Assembly (NCBI RefSeq): GCF_023242315.1
Contig: NZ_JALLIY010000020.1
Coordinates: 1-64,000 of the forward strand
Length of the DNA: 64,000 nt
Source of the DNA: Pseudomonas sp. MWU13-2105
GTDB taxonomy: Bacteria; Pseudomonadota; Gammaproteobacteria; Pseudomonadales; Pseudomonadaceae
Direction: 5' to 3'
Numbering within the stretch: position 1 is the first letter of the stretch; every line of letters starts with the position of its first letter. Below, one piece after another: positions 32,808-41,710 of this stretch. The notes under the pieces are model-generated. The model worked only from the letters and a program-made list of their open reading frames with translations, made no database searches and was not told the DNA's origin. Both the position numbers and the translations under genes were made by a program.

Positions 32808-33824
32808 TCACTGGCGCGGCGCCGGGACCTGGTCAAGCAGTTGCTTGAGCACCTGGTCGACCGACAAACCTTCGATATCCAGCTCGGGGGCGATCCGCAC
32901 CCGATGTCGCAGCACCGCCAGGGCGCAGCCCTTGATATCGTCGGGGATCACGAATTCACCGCCACGCAACAAGGCCCGGGCCCGGGCGCCGCGGACCAGG
33001 GCGATGGACGCCCGCGGCCCGGCACCGAGGGTCAGGCCCGGCCAGCTGCGGGTGGCCCGGGCCAGGCGCACGGCGTAGTCAAGGACCTGCTCGTCCAGCG
33101 GCAACTCGCTGGCGATCCGCTGCAGGGCCAGCACGTCCTTGGCCTGCAACAGGGTGCGCAGGGGTTGTACTTCGAGCATGTCGGCTCTGGTCGAGCGGGT
33201 CACCTGGCGAACCATATCCAGCTCTTGCCCGGCGTCGGGGTAGTCCATGCGCAGCTTGAGCATGAAGCGGTCCAGCTCGGCTTCGGGCAGCGGGTAGGTG
33301 CCTTCCTGTTCGATCGGGTTCTGGGTGGCGAGTACCATGAACGGCTGGGCGATGGGCAGGGCGCGGCCTTCGAGGGTGACCTGGCGTTCCTGCATGGCCT
33401 CGAGCAGCGCCGCCTGGGTCTTTGCCGGGGCACGGTTGATTTCATCCGCCAGCAGCAGGTTGGTAAACAATGGGCCCTTGCGCAGCTTGAACTGTTCGGT
33501 CTGCAGGTCGTAGACCGCATGGCCGGTGACATCGCTGGGCATCAGGTCGGGGGTGAACTGGATACGCGCGAAGTCGCCGCCGAAGCAGCGCGCCAGGGCC
33601 CGCACCAGCAGGGTCTTGCCCAGTCCCGGGACGCCTTCGAGGAGCACGTGGCCGCCGGCGATCAGCGCGGTGAGCACATCATCGATTACCGTGTCCTGGC
33701 CGATCAGCACTTTTTGCAGTTCGTGGCGCACCGCCTGGGCCAGTTGGCTGGCGCGATGCCGCTGCTGCTGGGCATGATCCTGGGCGTCGACCGGGCTGCT
33801 CGGTTCGGCTTGTTGTTCGCTCAT
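32808..33824 (-). CDS. MoxR family AAA+ ATPase
   Basis: This 338-residue ATPase has Walker A GVPGLGKT, Walker B LLLADEINRA and the sensor regions typical of MoxR proteins (FMVLATQNPIEQEGTYPLPEAELDRF). MoxR enzymes act as chaperones with VWA-domain partners. The start at 33824 has AGGA upstream, and its ATG overlaps the stop of the DUF4350 gene by four bases. The DUF58 protein downstream would be its VWA-like partner. The target of the unit is unknown. Confidence 0.93.
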   Translation of the reverse strand: MSEQQAEPSSPVDAQDHAQQQRHRASQLAQAVRHELQKVLIGQDTVIDDVLTALIAGGHVLLEGVPGLGKTLLVRALARCFGGDFARIQFTPDLMPSDVTGHAVYDLQTEQFKLRKGPLFTNLLLADEINRAPAKTQAALLEAMQERQVTLEGRALPIAQPFMVLATQNPIEQEGTYPLPEAELDRFMLKLRMDYPDAGQELDMVRQVTRSTRADMLEVQPLRTLLQAKDVLALQRIASELPLDEQVLDYAVRLARATRSWPGLTLGAGPRASIALVRGARARALLRGGEFVIPDDIKGCALAVLRHRVRIAPELDIEGLSVDQVLKQLLDQVPAPRQ

Positions 33825-34984
33825 AGGGCATTCCTGAGAGTTTGCAGGTGGGCGACCTGGCGGCTGAAGTCGACGCTGGAAAGGCGCTGCTTCGGCCGCG
33901 GGCGCAAGGCCTGGCTGATGGCACTGGTGGGTTGGCGGGTCAGGCGCGCGAGCATCTGCCATTGTTCGGCAACGCCGAGTCGTTCGAAACCGGGGTGACG
34001 TTTGCGGGCGCGGCGCAGGATGTCCTGTTGCAAGGCCTGGAGCAGGGCCTCATGGCCGCTGCGCCGCAGCAGGAAGTCGGCGCTGGCCCGCAGGTGTTCC
34101 TGCAATTGTCGACGTGCCCGCGAGGCAGGAGCCTGCAACGGCCCCTGGCGCAGGCCGACATGCCATAGCCACAGGCCGAGGAGGGCGGCGAGGGCGACCA
34201 GGGCCTCGGGGAAGTAGCGCCACAACAACGTGAGCAGGTTGTCGTGCTCGGTGTTGAACAGCAGCGTCACTTCGCTGTCCTGGGCCAGGTACCAGAGCAG
34301 CCAGGCGTTGTCGTAGCGACCGATGGCGCGGTTGGTCCAGAGGTCGGCGTCGGTCAGCACGGTGACGCTGCCGGCGCCGTAGTCCAGTTGCATCAGGTGG
34401 GTGGAGGTCGCGCTGTTGGCCCAGGATTGCGCCAGCTCCTTCGGGTCGGACAAGTGGAACTCGGTGTCGAAGCTGAAGTAGGCCGGGGCGTCCTCGTCCT
34501 CCAGGTACATGCGGGTCAACAGCGGGTAACGGTCGTCTTCCGGTTCCGGGCCGTCACCCTTGAGGTCCTTGCTCAGCAGTTGGCGCAGTTGCACGCGGTC
34601 GAGCAGCAGGTCGCCGCTTTTCCCGGTCCTGGGGTCCCACAGGGCCTCGGCGACAAACAGCAGCCGGCCGCCGGCCCGGGCCCAGTTGAGCAACTGGTCG
34701 GCCTGGCGCGGGGTCATGTTCGAGCGCTCGCCCAGCAGCAGCAGGCTGCGCCCGCGAGGGTCGAGACCGGGGAGGATATCCAGGCTGTTGGCATGGCTGA
34801 CCTGCAGGCCGCGCGCGCGCAGGTACTGTTCGGCGGCCAGGTAAGGGTTGGCGCGGGCTTCGGGTGCGGGGCCGTGATCGATGACCTCGGTGTAGGGCGT
34901 GGCGTTGTGATAGAGGTACAGGCCCGTGCCGGCGAGCAAGGCCAGCAGCACCAGGCCGATCAACCAGGCAAGCCGCCGACTCAT
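33821..34984 (-). CDS. DUF4350 domain membrane protein
   Basis: This 387-residue protein has an N-terminal membrane helix (about 7-25), an extracytoplasmic alpha/beta domain of about 200 residues with the DUF4350 features (EQYLRARGLQV, SLLLLGERSNMTPRQADQLLNWARAGG), a second helix (about 255-275) and a cytoplasmic helical end. The GGRLLFVAE strand resembles GATase-like folds found in this family. It overlaps its neighbours by four bases at each end. The function is unknown; it belongs to the MoxR/DUF58 membrane operon. Confidence 0.82.
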   Translation of the reverse strand: MSRRLAWLIGLVLLALLAGTGLYLYHNATPYTEVIDHGPAPEARANPYLAAEQYLRARGLQVSHANSLDILPGLDPRGRSLLLLGERSNMTPRQADQLLNWARAGGRLLFVAEALWDPRTGKSGDLLLDRVQLRQLLSKDLKGDGPEPEDDRYPLLTRMYLEDEDAPAYFSFDTEFHLSDPKELAQSWANSATSTHLMQLDYGAGSVTVLTDADLWTNRAIGRYDNAWLLWYLAQDSEVTLLFNTEHDNLLTLLWRYFPEALVALAALLGLWLWHVGLRQGPLQAPASRARRQLQEHLRASADFLLRRSGHEALLQALQQDILRRARKRHPGFERLGVAEQWQMLARLTRQPTSAISQALRPRPKQRLSSVDFSRQVAHLQTLRNAL

Positions 34985-36516
34985 CGGAGTGCCCCCGGAC
35001 CGAACAGCTGCCGCCAGCCTTCACACAGTGCCTGTTGCTGTCCGGCGGCCGGCAGGCGATGGCCGTAGGCGAGATTCTGCCAGTGGCCGGTCAGCTCCTG
35101 GCTGAAGGCCTGGAGGGCGGGTTCGCGCAACTGGGCCAGCCGCTCCAGGACCTGGCCTTCGGTATCGGCACTTTTCAAGGGTAATTGGTAGTCATGCAGC
35201 AGGCGGCTGAGCAGGCCACGGTAGAGCAGGCTCATTGCTTCGCGCGGCTGTTGGGGCCAGAGGGCTTCGGCGCTGGCGGCGATATCGTCGGGCAGGGTGT
35301 CGATGCCCAGCGCCAGGCCGAACAGTTGTGGCGTGGCGCCTGGGATGGGCTTGGCGCGAGGCTGCGGGCGCAGGCCGACGAAGGTCCGCAAGCCATCCCG
35401 ATAACGCCAGGCCAGCCAGGCCAGCGCGCCAAACAGCGCGGCCCAGAGCAGGATCTCCAGGCCTTGGGCGAGGGTGCCGGCGATGCGGCTGTCAAAACGT
35501 TCCAGCAAGGCCTTCAGCCAGCCGGAAGTGGATTTGTCGTGGCGCTCGGCGGAAGTTTCGCCCAGCCGCCAGCGGGTGACGGTTTCCGGGTTCTTGAACG
35601 GCGGTGCCTGCAATTGCGCCTTGATCGCCTCCTGGGACGCCTGGCTGGTCAGCGCTTGCTTGAGCAGCCGTGGCGTGCTCGGCGCGGGCGGTTCGGCGGC
35701 CATGACCGGCGGCGCGAAGGGCGGCGAGCACAGGCCGACGCCGAGCAACAACGCGGCAACCACCGGTAGCAGGCGCTGGCGCAATTGGCGGAAGATCAGT
35801 TCGATGTCCCAGGCTTCGAGCACGGTCCTGCGATTGAGGTAGAGGCTGAAGCCGCAGGCGATATAAATCGGTTCCCAGAGAATCAGGATCAGTGCGTAGA
35901 AGGCGTTGCTCAGGTGTTCCAGCCAGAGCCACTCATGCCGGGCGGCGAACAGCAGTTTCTGCCAGTGCCAATCGATGTCGATCTGTCGCGGCAATAATAG
36001 ATAGAACAGCGCCATCAGGCCGATCCACAGGACATATTCCAGGTGTGCACCGATCAGCGTCAGCCAGCGCGCCGCGCGCAGGCTCTGGGGCAACAGCACC
36101 CGCAGGCGCTGTTGGCGGGCCTGCCCGTCGAGGCCTTCAAGTTGTTGCACTGGCAAGGTGAAGCTGCGGCTCAAGCTCAGGCGGCGCCAGGTCAGGCTCG
36201 CCAGCAGTTGCGGCTTGAGCAGGCGCGGCCAGGCCTTGAGTGCCTGTTTCAGGCTGGGGGTATCGCCGAACAGGGCCTTGGACAGGATATATAGCGGCAA
36301 ACGCTCGAACGCCGGTTTCAGCCACCAGAACAGCAGCAGGGCAATGGAGGGGTGTTCCCAGAGCAGCAGGCTCAGGAGGGCGAAGACCGGCAAGGTGAGC
36401 AGTGCCCAGGAGCCCATCAGCAAGCCGCGATGTTGCTGGGCCAGCAGCACGCCGAGGTCCATGGCTTCCCAGGTGCTGCGGGGGCGAATGGCGACGCTGG
36501 CGTCAGTCAGGCGCAT
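34981..36516 (-). CDS. DUF4129 domain membrane protein
   Basis: This 511-residue protein has several membrane helices in its first 300 residues, a linker with AAEPPAPSTPRLLKQ, another helix (near 375-395), and the C-terminal DUF4129 domain (about 430-500; REAMSLLYRGLLSRLLHDY and LERLAQLREPALQAF). DUF4129 is often fused to transglutaminase-like proteins or encoded beside MoxR. The ATG at 36516 has GGAG just upstream and overlaps the SpoIIM gene by 14 bases. The longer open frame to 36642 lies inside spoIIM and is not supported. Confidence 0.85.
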   Translation of the reverse strand: MRLTDASVAIRPRSTWEAMDLGVLLAQQHRGLLMGSWALLTLPVFALLSLLLWEHPSIALLLFWWLKPAFERLPLYILSKALFGDTPSLKQALKAWPRLLKPQLLASLTWRRLSLSRSFTLPVQQLEGLDGQARQQRLRVLLPQSLRAARWLTLIGAHLEYVLWIGLMALFYLLLPRQIDIDWHWQKLLFAARHEWLWLEHLSNAFYALILILWEPIYIACGFSLYLNRRTVLEAWDIELIFRQLRQRLLPVVAALLLGVGLCSPPFAPPVMAAEPPAPSTPRLLKQALTSQASQEAIKAQLQAPPFKNPETVTRWRLGETSAERHDKSTSGWLKALLERFDSRIAGTLAQGLEILLWAALFGALAWLAWRYRDGLRTFVGLRPQPRAKPIPGATPQLFGLALGIDTLPDDIAASAEALWPQQPREAMSLLYRGLLSRLLHDYQLPLKSADTEGQVLERLAQLREPALQAFSQELTGHWQNLAYGHRLPAAGQQQALCEGWRQLFGPGALR

Positions 36517-37483
36517 GCTTGCTCCGTCCGGCCAACAACAGATAGGCGCCCACCAGCAGCCAGAGTCCCGCGCCCAGCGCATATTTGATCTGCGGTGCGA
36601 GGTGGCTGATGGAAGACCAGTAGGCTTCGATAAAGGCGGCAATCAGCAGGAACAGGATCACTCCGCTGACGATCTGGATGCTTTTCCGCGCACTCAGGCG
36701 CAGGGCCTCGCCGCGGGGCAGGCGGCCCGGCGCCACCAGCGCCCAGCCCAGTTGCAGGCCGGCGGCCCCGGACAGGACGATGGCCGTGAGTTCGAAGGCA
36801 CCGTGGCCGATGACAAACGACCAGAAGGTCTGTCCGTAGCCGATCTGGGTCAGGTGGCCGGCCACCGCGCCGATCGTCAGGCCGTTGAACAGCAGGAAGA
36901 ACAGGCTGCCCAGGCCGAACAGCAAGCCGCCGGCGAAGGTCTGGAAGGCAATGCCGATGTTGTTCATGATGTAGTAGCCGAACATTACCCAGTTTTCGCT
37001 GGAGGCTCGCGCGGCGGTGCGTCCCAGGCTGCTGGCGGCGGGGTCGTACATGGCCTGCATGTCGGCGACCTGCTGCGGGTTGACGATGCTGTAGACCAGG
37101 TCTGGAAACAGATAGACCAGTATGCCGGTCAGGCCCAGGCTGGCAAAGAACAGCACACCGGCGACCAGCACGAACGGCCATTGTTCGCGTACCAGGCGTG
37201 GGAAACCGGCGAAGATAAAGCCCAGCATCGAGGCGCCGAGGTGGCTGCGATGCCGATAAAGTTGCTGGTGCCCGCGCAAGGCCAACTGTTGCAGGGCGTC
37301 GACCAGATGGCTGCTGTAGCCGCGTTCCTGGGTCAGGGCCAACTGTTGGCACAGACGCCGGTAATGGGCGGGGAATTCGCGCAGGTCGATGGCTTTCGCC
37401 TTGCCGCGCTCCAGCTGTTCGAGCCACTGGGCAAAACGTTGCCACTCGGGCTGATGGCGGCTTTCGAAGAGGCTCTGTTTCAT
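36503..37483 (-). CDS. SpoIIM-like membrane protein
   Basis: This 326-residue protein has a cytoplasmic N-terminal part (about 1-90) and six or so membrane helices. The segment SSENWVMFGYYIMNNIGIAFQTFAGG followed by the G-rich IGHGAFELTAIVLSG matches the PF01944 (stage II sporulation M) family, which outside spore formers is of unknown role. The start overlaps the RDD gene by four bases and its stop overlaps DUF4129 by 14, so translation is coupled in this operon. Confidence 0.88.
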   Translation of the reverse strand: MKQSLFESRHQPEWQRFAQWLEQLERGKAKAIDLREFPAHYRRLCQQLALTQERGYSSHLVDALQQLALRGHQQLYRHRSHLGASMLGFIFAGFPRLVREQWPFVLVAGVLFFASLGLTGILVYLFPDLVYSIVNPQQVADMQAMYDPAASSLGRTAARASSENWVMFGYYIMNNIGIAFQTFAGGLLFGLGSLFFLLFNGLTIGAVAGHLTQIGYGQTFWSFVIGHGAFELTAIVLSGAAGLQLGWALVAPGRLPRGEALRLSARKSIQIVSGVILFLLIAAFIEAYWSSISHLAPQIKYALGAGLWLLVGAYLLLAGRSKHAPD

Positions 37484-38205
37484 AGCGGCCCCAGCAGTCC
37501 ATGGGCAATGCCGTTCAATTCAGCCGCGGCCCGGGACGCCGGCACGCCCAGGGGCGTCGCCAGCAACGCCGCCAGCTCCCGGGTGCGTTCGGCGCTGAGG
37601 TCGCCCTGGCGCTCGGCGAAGCTCAACACGGCACGCTGTTCCGCCAGGCGCAGGACGAAAGGCGCGTTGCGTGGTGTCGCCTGGGGCAAGCTGGGACGCG
37701 GCAGCGGTTGTTCGCGATAGACCACCAGGGTGCCGCCGGCCAGGTCGCCGAGGCGCTTGAAGGTCGGGTGCTGCAGGCAACTGATTGCCCCGAGGAAATA
37801 ACCGAATGGCAGCATGTCGACAAAACGCAGCAGGTTGCGGGTCAGGGAGGCGGCCCAGCCGATCGGCGTGCCGTCGTCATGGACCACGCGCAGGCCCATC
37901 ATCTGCTTGCCCGGCGAACGGCCCTGGTTCAACACTTCGAACAGCACCATGTACCACCAGCTGACGAGAAACAGCACGATCGAGCCGAGGCCCAGTCCCA
38001 GCTTGCCGAGCAGCATCAGGCTGCTCAACAGGACCCCGAGCAGCAGGCCGCGCACGCCCAGGTCGATGGCGAACGCCACTGCCCGCACGGGCAGGCCCGC
38101 CGGGCGCAGGGGCAGGTCGATACCTTCCGGGGTTTCGACCCGGTAATGAGTGTCCAGGGGGATTGGCAGCGCGGTCTTCCTTGTCGGTGCTGAAATCGAC
38201 GGCAT
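37480..38205 (-). CDS. RDD family membrane protein
   Basis: This 241-residue protein is an RDD domain: the Arg-Asp-like motif RAVAFAIDLG, then two hydrophobic helices, then LNQGRSPGKQMMGLRVV with its conserved glycine pair, then the SLTRNLLRFVDMLPFGYFLGAIS region. RDD proteins are thought to be transport-related, without a proven substrate. It is the first gene of the six-gene operon and is divergent from sbcB. Confidence 0.9.
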   Translation of the reverse strand: MPSISAPTRKTALPIPLDTHYRVETPEGIDLPLRPAGLPVRAVAFAIDLGVRGLLLGVLLSSLMLLGKLGLGLGSIVLFLVSWWYMVLFEVLNQGRSPGKQMMGLRVVHDDGTPIGWAASLTRNLLRFVDMLPFGYFLGAISCLQHPTFKRLGDLAGGTLVVYREQPLPRPSLPQATPRNAPFVLRLAEQRAVLSFAERQGDLSAERTRELAALLATPLGVPASRAAAELNGIAHGLLGPL

Positions 38206-38376
38206 AGTGGCGGGTCCTTGCGGACAGAGGCCCGATCCTAGCCAGCGGCGCCTGGCTAAGCAACTTAACTCTGTAATGAACGGTATCGAAATCGCAGCGT
38301 CAAGTTGTTACGGGATGCTGGTCCGAGGGGGCGTTGAACGCCTAGACTGCGTCGGTCTTCTGTTCAGGAACCCGCC

Positions 38377-39813
38377 GTGACCTCTATCTTCTGGTACGAC
38401 TACGAAACCACCGGGATCAATCCGCGCTGTGATCGCGCCTTGCAGGTGGCGGGCATCCGTACCGATGCCGAGCTCAACGAGATCGATGAACCGGTCAACC
38501 TGTATTGCCGGCCGAGCGAGGATATCCTGCCGCACCCGGCGGCTTGCCTGATTACCGGCATCACCCCGCGACAGCTCGCCGAGCAGGGCCTGGCGGAGGC
38601 CGACTTCATGACCCGGGTGCACGCCCAGCTCGCCCTTCCGGGGACCTGCGGTGCCGGCTACAACACCTTGCGGTTTGACGACGAGGTCACCCGTTACAGC
38701 CTGTATCGGAACTTTTTCGATCCCTACGCCCGCGAATGGCAGGGCGGCAACAGCCGCTGGGACCTGATCGACGTGGTGCGGGCGACCTATGCCCTGCGTC
38801 CGCAGGGGATCGTCTGGCCCGAGGAGGATGGACGGGTGACCCTGCGGCTCGAACGCCTGAGCGCGGCCAACGGGATCGATCATGGCCACGCCCACGAAGC
38901 CTTGTCCGATGTGCGTGCCACCATTGCCCTGGCGCGGTTGATCCGTGAGAAGCAGCCGAAGTTGTATGACTGGCTATTCCAGTTGCGCGGCAAACAGCGG
39001 GTCATGGACCAGATTCGTCTGTTACAGCCGATGGTGCATATTTCCGGACGCTTTTCGGCCGCGCGTCATTACCTGGGGGTAGTCCTGCCATTGGCCTGGC
39101 ACCCGCGTAACCGCAATGCCTTGATTGCCTGTGATCTGTCCCAGGATCCGCGGCCGCTGCTCGAACTGGATGCCGAGACCTTGCGCCAGCAGCTTTATAT
39201 CCGTCAGGAGGAGCGCGCTGAAGGACAACTGCCGGTGCCACTCAAGTTGATTCATATCAACCGTTGCCCGGTGGTGGCGCCGCTGAAGGTATTACGTGGC
39301 GAAGATCAGCAGCGCCTGCAGTTGGACATGGCGCTTTATGAGGCGCGCCGCCAGCAACTGAGTGACACCCAGGAAGTTTGGCGAGATAAAGTCCAGGCCC
39401 TTTATGCCGGCGAAGATTTCGCCCCCAGCGAGGATCCGGAGCAGCAGTTATACGACGGCTTTATCGGCGACCGTGACCGGCGTTTGTGTGAGCAAGTTCG
39501 CTGTGCCGACCCCGAGCAGTTGGCGCGTGGGCAATGGCCTTTCGATGATGAGCGTTTGCCGGAATTATTATTCCGTTACCGGGCGCGGAACTTTCCCGAC
39601 AGCTTGAGTGAAGAAGAGCAACAACGCTGGCGGACATTCTGCCGAGAGCGTCTGAGCACGGCGGCGCGGGGCGCGCCGAATACCCTGGCGGATTTTACCG
39701 AGCAGCTCATGAAGTGTTTGCCGAATGCGACAGCGGTGCAGCGGCAGGTGCTGGAGCAGTGGCAGGACTATGCACAATCTTTGTGCGCGCGCTTTAACAT
39801 GGTGGCCGGTTAA
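38377..39813 (+). CDS. sbcB: Exodeoxyribonuclease I
   Basis: This 478-residue enzyme degrades single-stranded DNA from the 3' end and takes part in recombination and mismatch repair. The DEDDh nuclease motifs are WYDYETTGINP (first Asp and Glu), GYNTLRFDDEV (second Asp) and HAHEALSDVRAT (His and last Asp). The SH3-like and C-terminal helical domains follow. Its length matches E. coli ExoI (475). The position next to mvaT and purU agrees with the P. aeruginosa order (PA4316, 4315, 4314). Confidence 0.97.
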   Translation: MTSIFWYDYETTGINPRCDRALQVAGIRTDAELNEIDEPVNLYCRPSEDILPHPAACLITGITPRQLAEQGLAEADFMTRVHAQLALPGTCGAGYNTLRFDDEVTRYSLYRNFFDPYAREWQGGNSRWDLIDVVRATYALRPQGIVWPEEDGRVTLRLERLSAANGIDHGHAHEALSDVRATIALARLIREKQPKLYDWLFQLRGKQRVMDQIRLLQPMVHISGRFSAARHYLGVVLPLAWHPRNRNALIACDLSQDPRPLLELDAETLRQQLYIRQEERAEGQLPVPLKLIHINRCPVVAPLKVLRGEDQQRLQLDMALYEARRQQLSDTQEVWRDKVQALYAGEDFAPSEDPEQQLYDGFIGDRDRRLCEQVRCADPEQLARGQWPFDDERLPELLFRYRARNFPDSLSEEEQQRWRTFCRERLSTAARGAPNTLADFTEQLMKCLPNATAVQRQVLEQWQDYAQSLCARFNMVAG

Positions 39814-39841
39814 ACCGGTCGGCGATTAAATGCCAGGCAAT

Positions 39842-39870
39842 AAAAAACGCCAGCAAGCTGGCGTTTTTTT
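39842..39870. terminator. Bidirectional terminator between sbcB and mvaT
   Basis: AAAAAACGCCAGC and GCTGGCGTTTTTTT form a stem around AA, with T runs on both strands, between two converging genes. Confidence 0.95.
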
Positions 39871-39904
39871 GTAGGTCGCGAATAGCGTCCGTGACCGGCT
39901 TGGC

Positions 39905-40282
39905 TTAGCCCAGCAGGGTAGCCCAGCCTTCAACCACGTCGCCGCCCCACTTGGCTTTCCACTCTTTCAGAGTCTTGTGGTTGCCGCCTTTGGTTTCGAT
40001 CACTTCACCATTGTGCGGGTTCTTGTATTGCTTGACCTTGCGCGCGCGCTTGGTGCCGGTGGTTTTCACGGCGCCGCGTACGGCTTTGCCGGATTTGGCT
40101 TGTGGGTCCAGAATGGAGATGACGTCTACCAGCGACTTGTTGTACTCGCCCAGCAGAGTGCGCAGTTTGCTTTCGAATTCCATTTCTTTTTTCAGCGCGC
40201 CGTCTTTTTCCATTGCAGCCATTTGGGCCTGCAGTTCTTGGATGGCGTTCTTGGTGTCGTGGTATTTCTGGATCAGGGACAT
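39905..40282 (-). CDS. mvaT: H-NS family nucleoid protein MvaT
   Basis: This 125-residue protein matches MvaT in length and plan: an N-terminal coiled-coil oligomerisation part (SLIQKYHDTKNAIQELQAQM to about 60), a linker, and a DNA-binding domain with TKGGNHKTLKEWK, the segment that inserts into the AT-rich minor groove. MvaT silences foreign and AT-rich genes. The start at 40282 has AAGG upstream; the longer frame adds 16 unlikely residues. Gene order (sbcB, mvaT, purU) supports mvaT rather than the paralogue mvaV/mvaU. Confidence 0.95.
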   Translation of the reverse strand: MSLIQKYHDTKNAIQELQAQMAAMEKDGALKKEMEFESKLRTLLGEYNKSLVDVISILDPQAKSGKAVRGAVKTTGTKRARKVKQYKNPHNGEVIETKGGNHKTLKEWKAKWGGDVVEGWATLLG

Positions 40283-40329
40283 GGACACTACCTTATGTTG
40301 AGTCAGGACGACAGGGGTACAGTGACGCA

Positions 40330-40358
40330 ATAGTAGTCAGAGTGTTTGAGCAAGTAAA
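40330..40358 (-). promoter_or_regulatory. Candidate sigma-70 promoter of mvaT
   Basis: TTTACT and TACTAT on the minus strand with 17 bases between. The region is AT-rich compared with the rest of the window, so MvaT may bind its own promoter. Confidence 0.55.
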
Positions 40359-40630
40359 CATTTAATAGAGAGTTTATTGCATTTAATTTGAAACTTAGGC
40401 ACGGCCTTGTCAGAGACTTAGATGTTTTCGGCGCGGCGGCCAAGAGCTGTCTTGTTGTGACGATGTTTGAATTATCGTGGTGTTGCGCCGAGGCATCGGG
40501 GAACGCCCACTACAGACGAGGGGAGAAGCCCTGGGTGGGCGGGAGTGGGGCTCCGGTGCAACGAATACTGCAGTTTTTCCGCGTACTCGCTAGAATGACG
40601 ACCTTTGCGAAGTTCTGGAGTTTCCCCCTC

Positions 40631-41479
40631 ATGCGCACTTTCCGGCTGGTGATTGCCTGCCCCGACCGCGTTGGCATCGTTGCCAAAGTCAGTAACTTTC
40701 TGGCGTCTTACAACGGTTGGATCACCGAAGCGAGCCATCACTCCGACAACCTCAGTGGCTGGTTCTTCATGCGTCACGAGATTCGTGCCGACAGCCTGCC
40801 GTTTGGCCTGGAGGCCTTTCGTGAGGCGTTTGCGCCGATCGCCGAAGAATTTTCCATGACCTGGCGCATCACCGATACCGAGCAGAAGAAGCGCGTGGTG
40901 CTGATGGCCAGTCGCGAGTCCCATTGCCTGGCGGACCTGTTGCATCGCTGGCACAGCGACGAGCTGGATTGCCAGATCGCCTGCGTGATTTCCAACCACG
41001 ACGACCTGCGCAGCATGGTCGAGTGGCACGGTATTCCTTATTATCACGTGCCGGTGAATCCTCAGGACAAAGAGCCCGCCTTTGCCGAAGTATCGCGCCT
41101 GGTCAAGCATCACCAGGCCGATGTGGTGGTACTGGCGCGCTACATGCAGATCCTGCCGCCACAACTGTGCCAGGAATATGCGCACAAAGTGATCAACATC
41201 CATCACAGCTTCCTGCCGTCGTTCGTCGGTGCCAAGCCGTATCACCAGGCGTCCCTGCGGGGCGTGAAGTTGATTGGGGCAACTTGCCACTATGTAACCG
41301 AGGAGTTGGATGCCGGCCCGATCATCGAGCAGGACGTGGTGCGTGTAAGTCACAGTGATAGTATCGAGGACATGGTGCGTTTCGGTCGCGATGTCGAGAA
41401 GATGGTGTTGGCCCGTGGCCTGCGTTATCACCTGGAAGATCGTGTGCTGGTGCACGGCAACAAGACCGTGGTGTTCTGA
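40631..41479 (+). CDS. purU: Formyltetrahydrofolate deformylase
   Basis: This 282-residue enzyme has an N-terminal ACT domain (about 5-80, RLVIACPDRVGIVAKVSNFL) and a formyl transferase-like catalytic domain (about 85-280, with SNHDDLRSMVEWHGIPYYHVP and NIHHSFLPSFVGAKPY). It hydrolyses 10-formyl-THF to formate and THF, which supplies formate to purine synthesis and balances one-carbon units. The ATG at 40631 is the family start; the longer frame adds 81 unsupported residues. TAGAAT at 40591-40596 is a possible -10. Confidence 0.95.
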   Translation: MRTFRLVIACPDRVGIVAKVSNFLASYNGWITEASHHSDNLSGWFFMRHEIRADSLPFGLEAFREAFAPIAEEFSMTWRITDTEQKKRVVLMASRESHCLADLLHRWHSDELDCQIACVISNHDDLRSMVEWHGIPYYHVPVNPQDKEPAFAEVSRLVKHHQADVVVLARYMQILPPQLCQEYAHKVINIHHSFLPSFVGAKPYHQASLRGVKLIGATCHYVTEELDAGPIIEQDVVRVSHSDSIEDMVRFGRDVEKMVLARGLRYHLEDRVLVHGNKTVVF

Positions 41480-41509
41480 CAGCCCGTTGACGGGCCTGGA
41501 GGCGTGGCA

Positions 41510-41710
41510 ATGAGCGATCCACTCGACAAGGCAACCTCCAAGGCGCCGCCGACCGTGGGTGAAGGTTGTCTGAGCCGTTACGACAGCGACGCCATGAGCA
41601 GTGAAGACGGCACCGAGTTTCCCGGTGCCGCCGAGCTCTGGCAGCGCTTGCGGGAAGAAGAGGCCAAGGCCGAAAACTCCCGCGGGGATTGCGCGTCGCT
41701 TAAATCCTGA
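41510..41710 (+). CDS. Small acidic hypothetical protein
   Basis: This 66-residue acidic protein has GGAGG seven bases before its ATG at 41510, and lies 30 bases after purU. It has no signal or membrane segment and I do not recognise it. A short hairpin (GCCCG-TTGA-CGGGC) precedes the ribosome binding site. Its last 11 bases overlap the end of the convergent chemoreceptor gene. It may be cotranscribed with purU. Confidence 0.6.
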   Translation: MSDPLDKATSKAPPTVGEGCLSRYDSDAMSSEDGTEFPGAAELWQRLREEEAKAENSRGDCASLKS

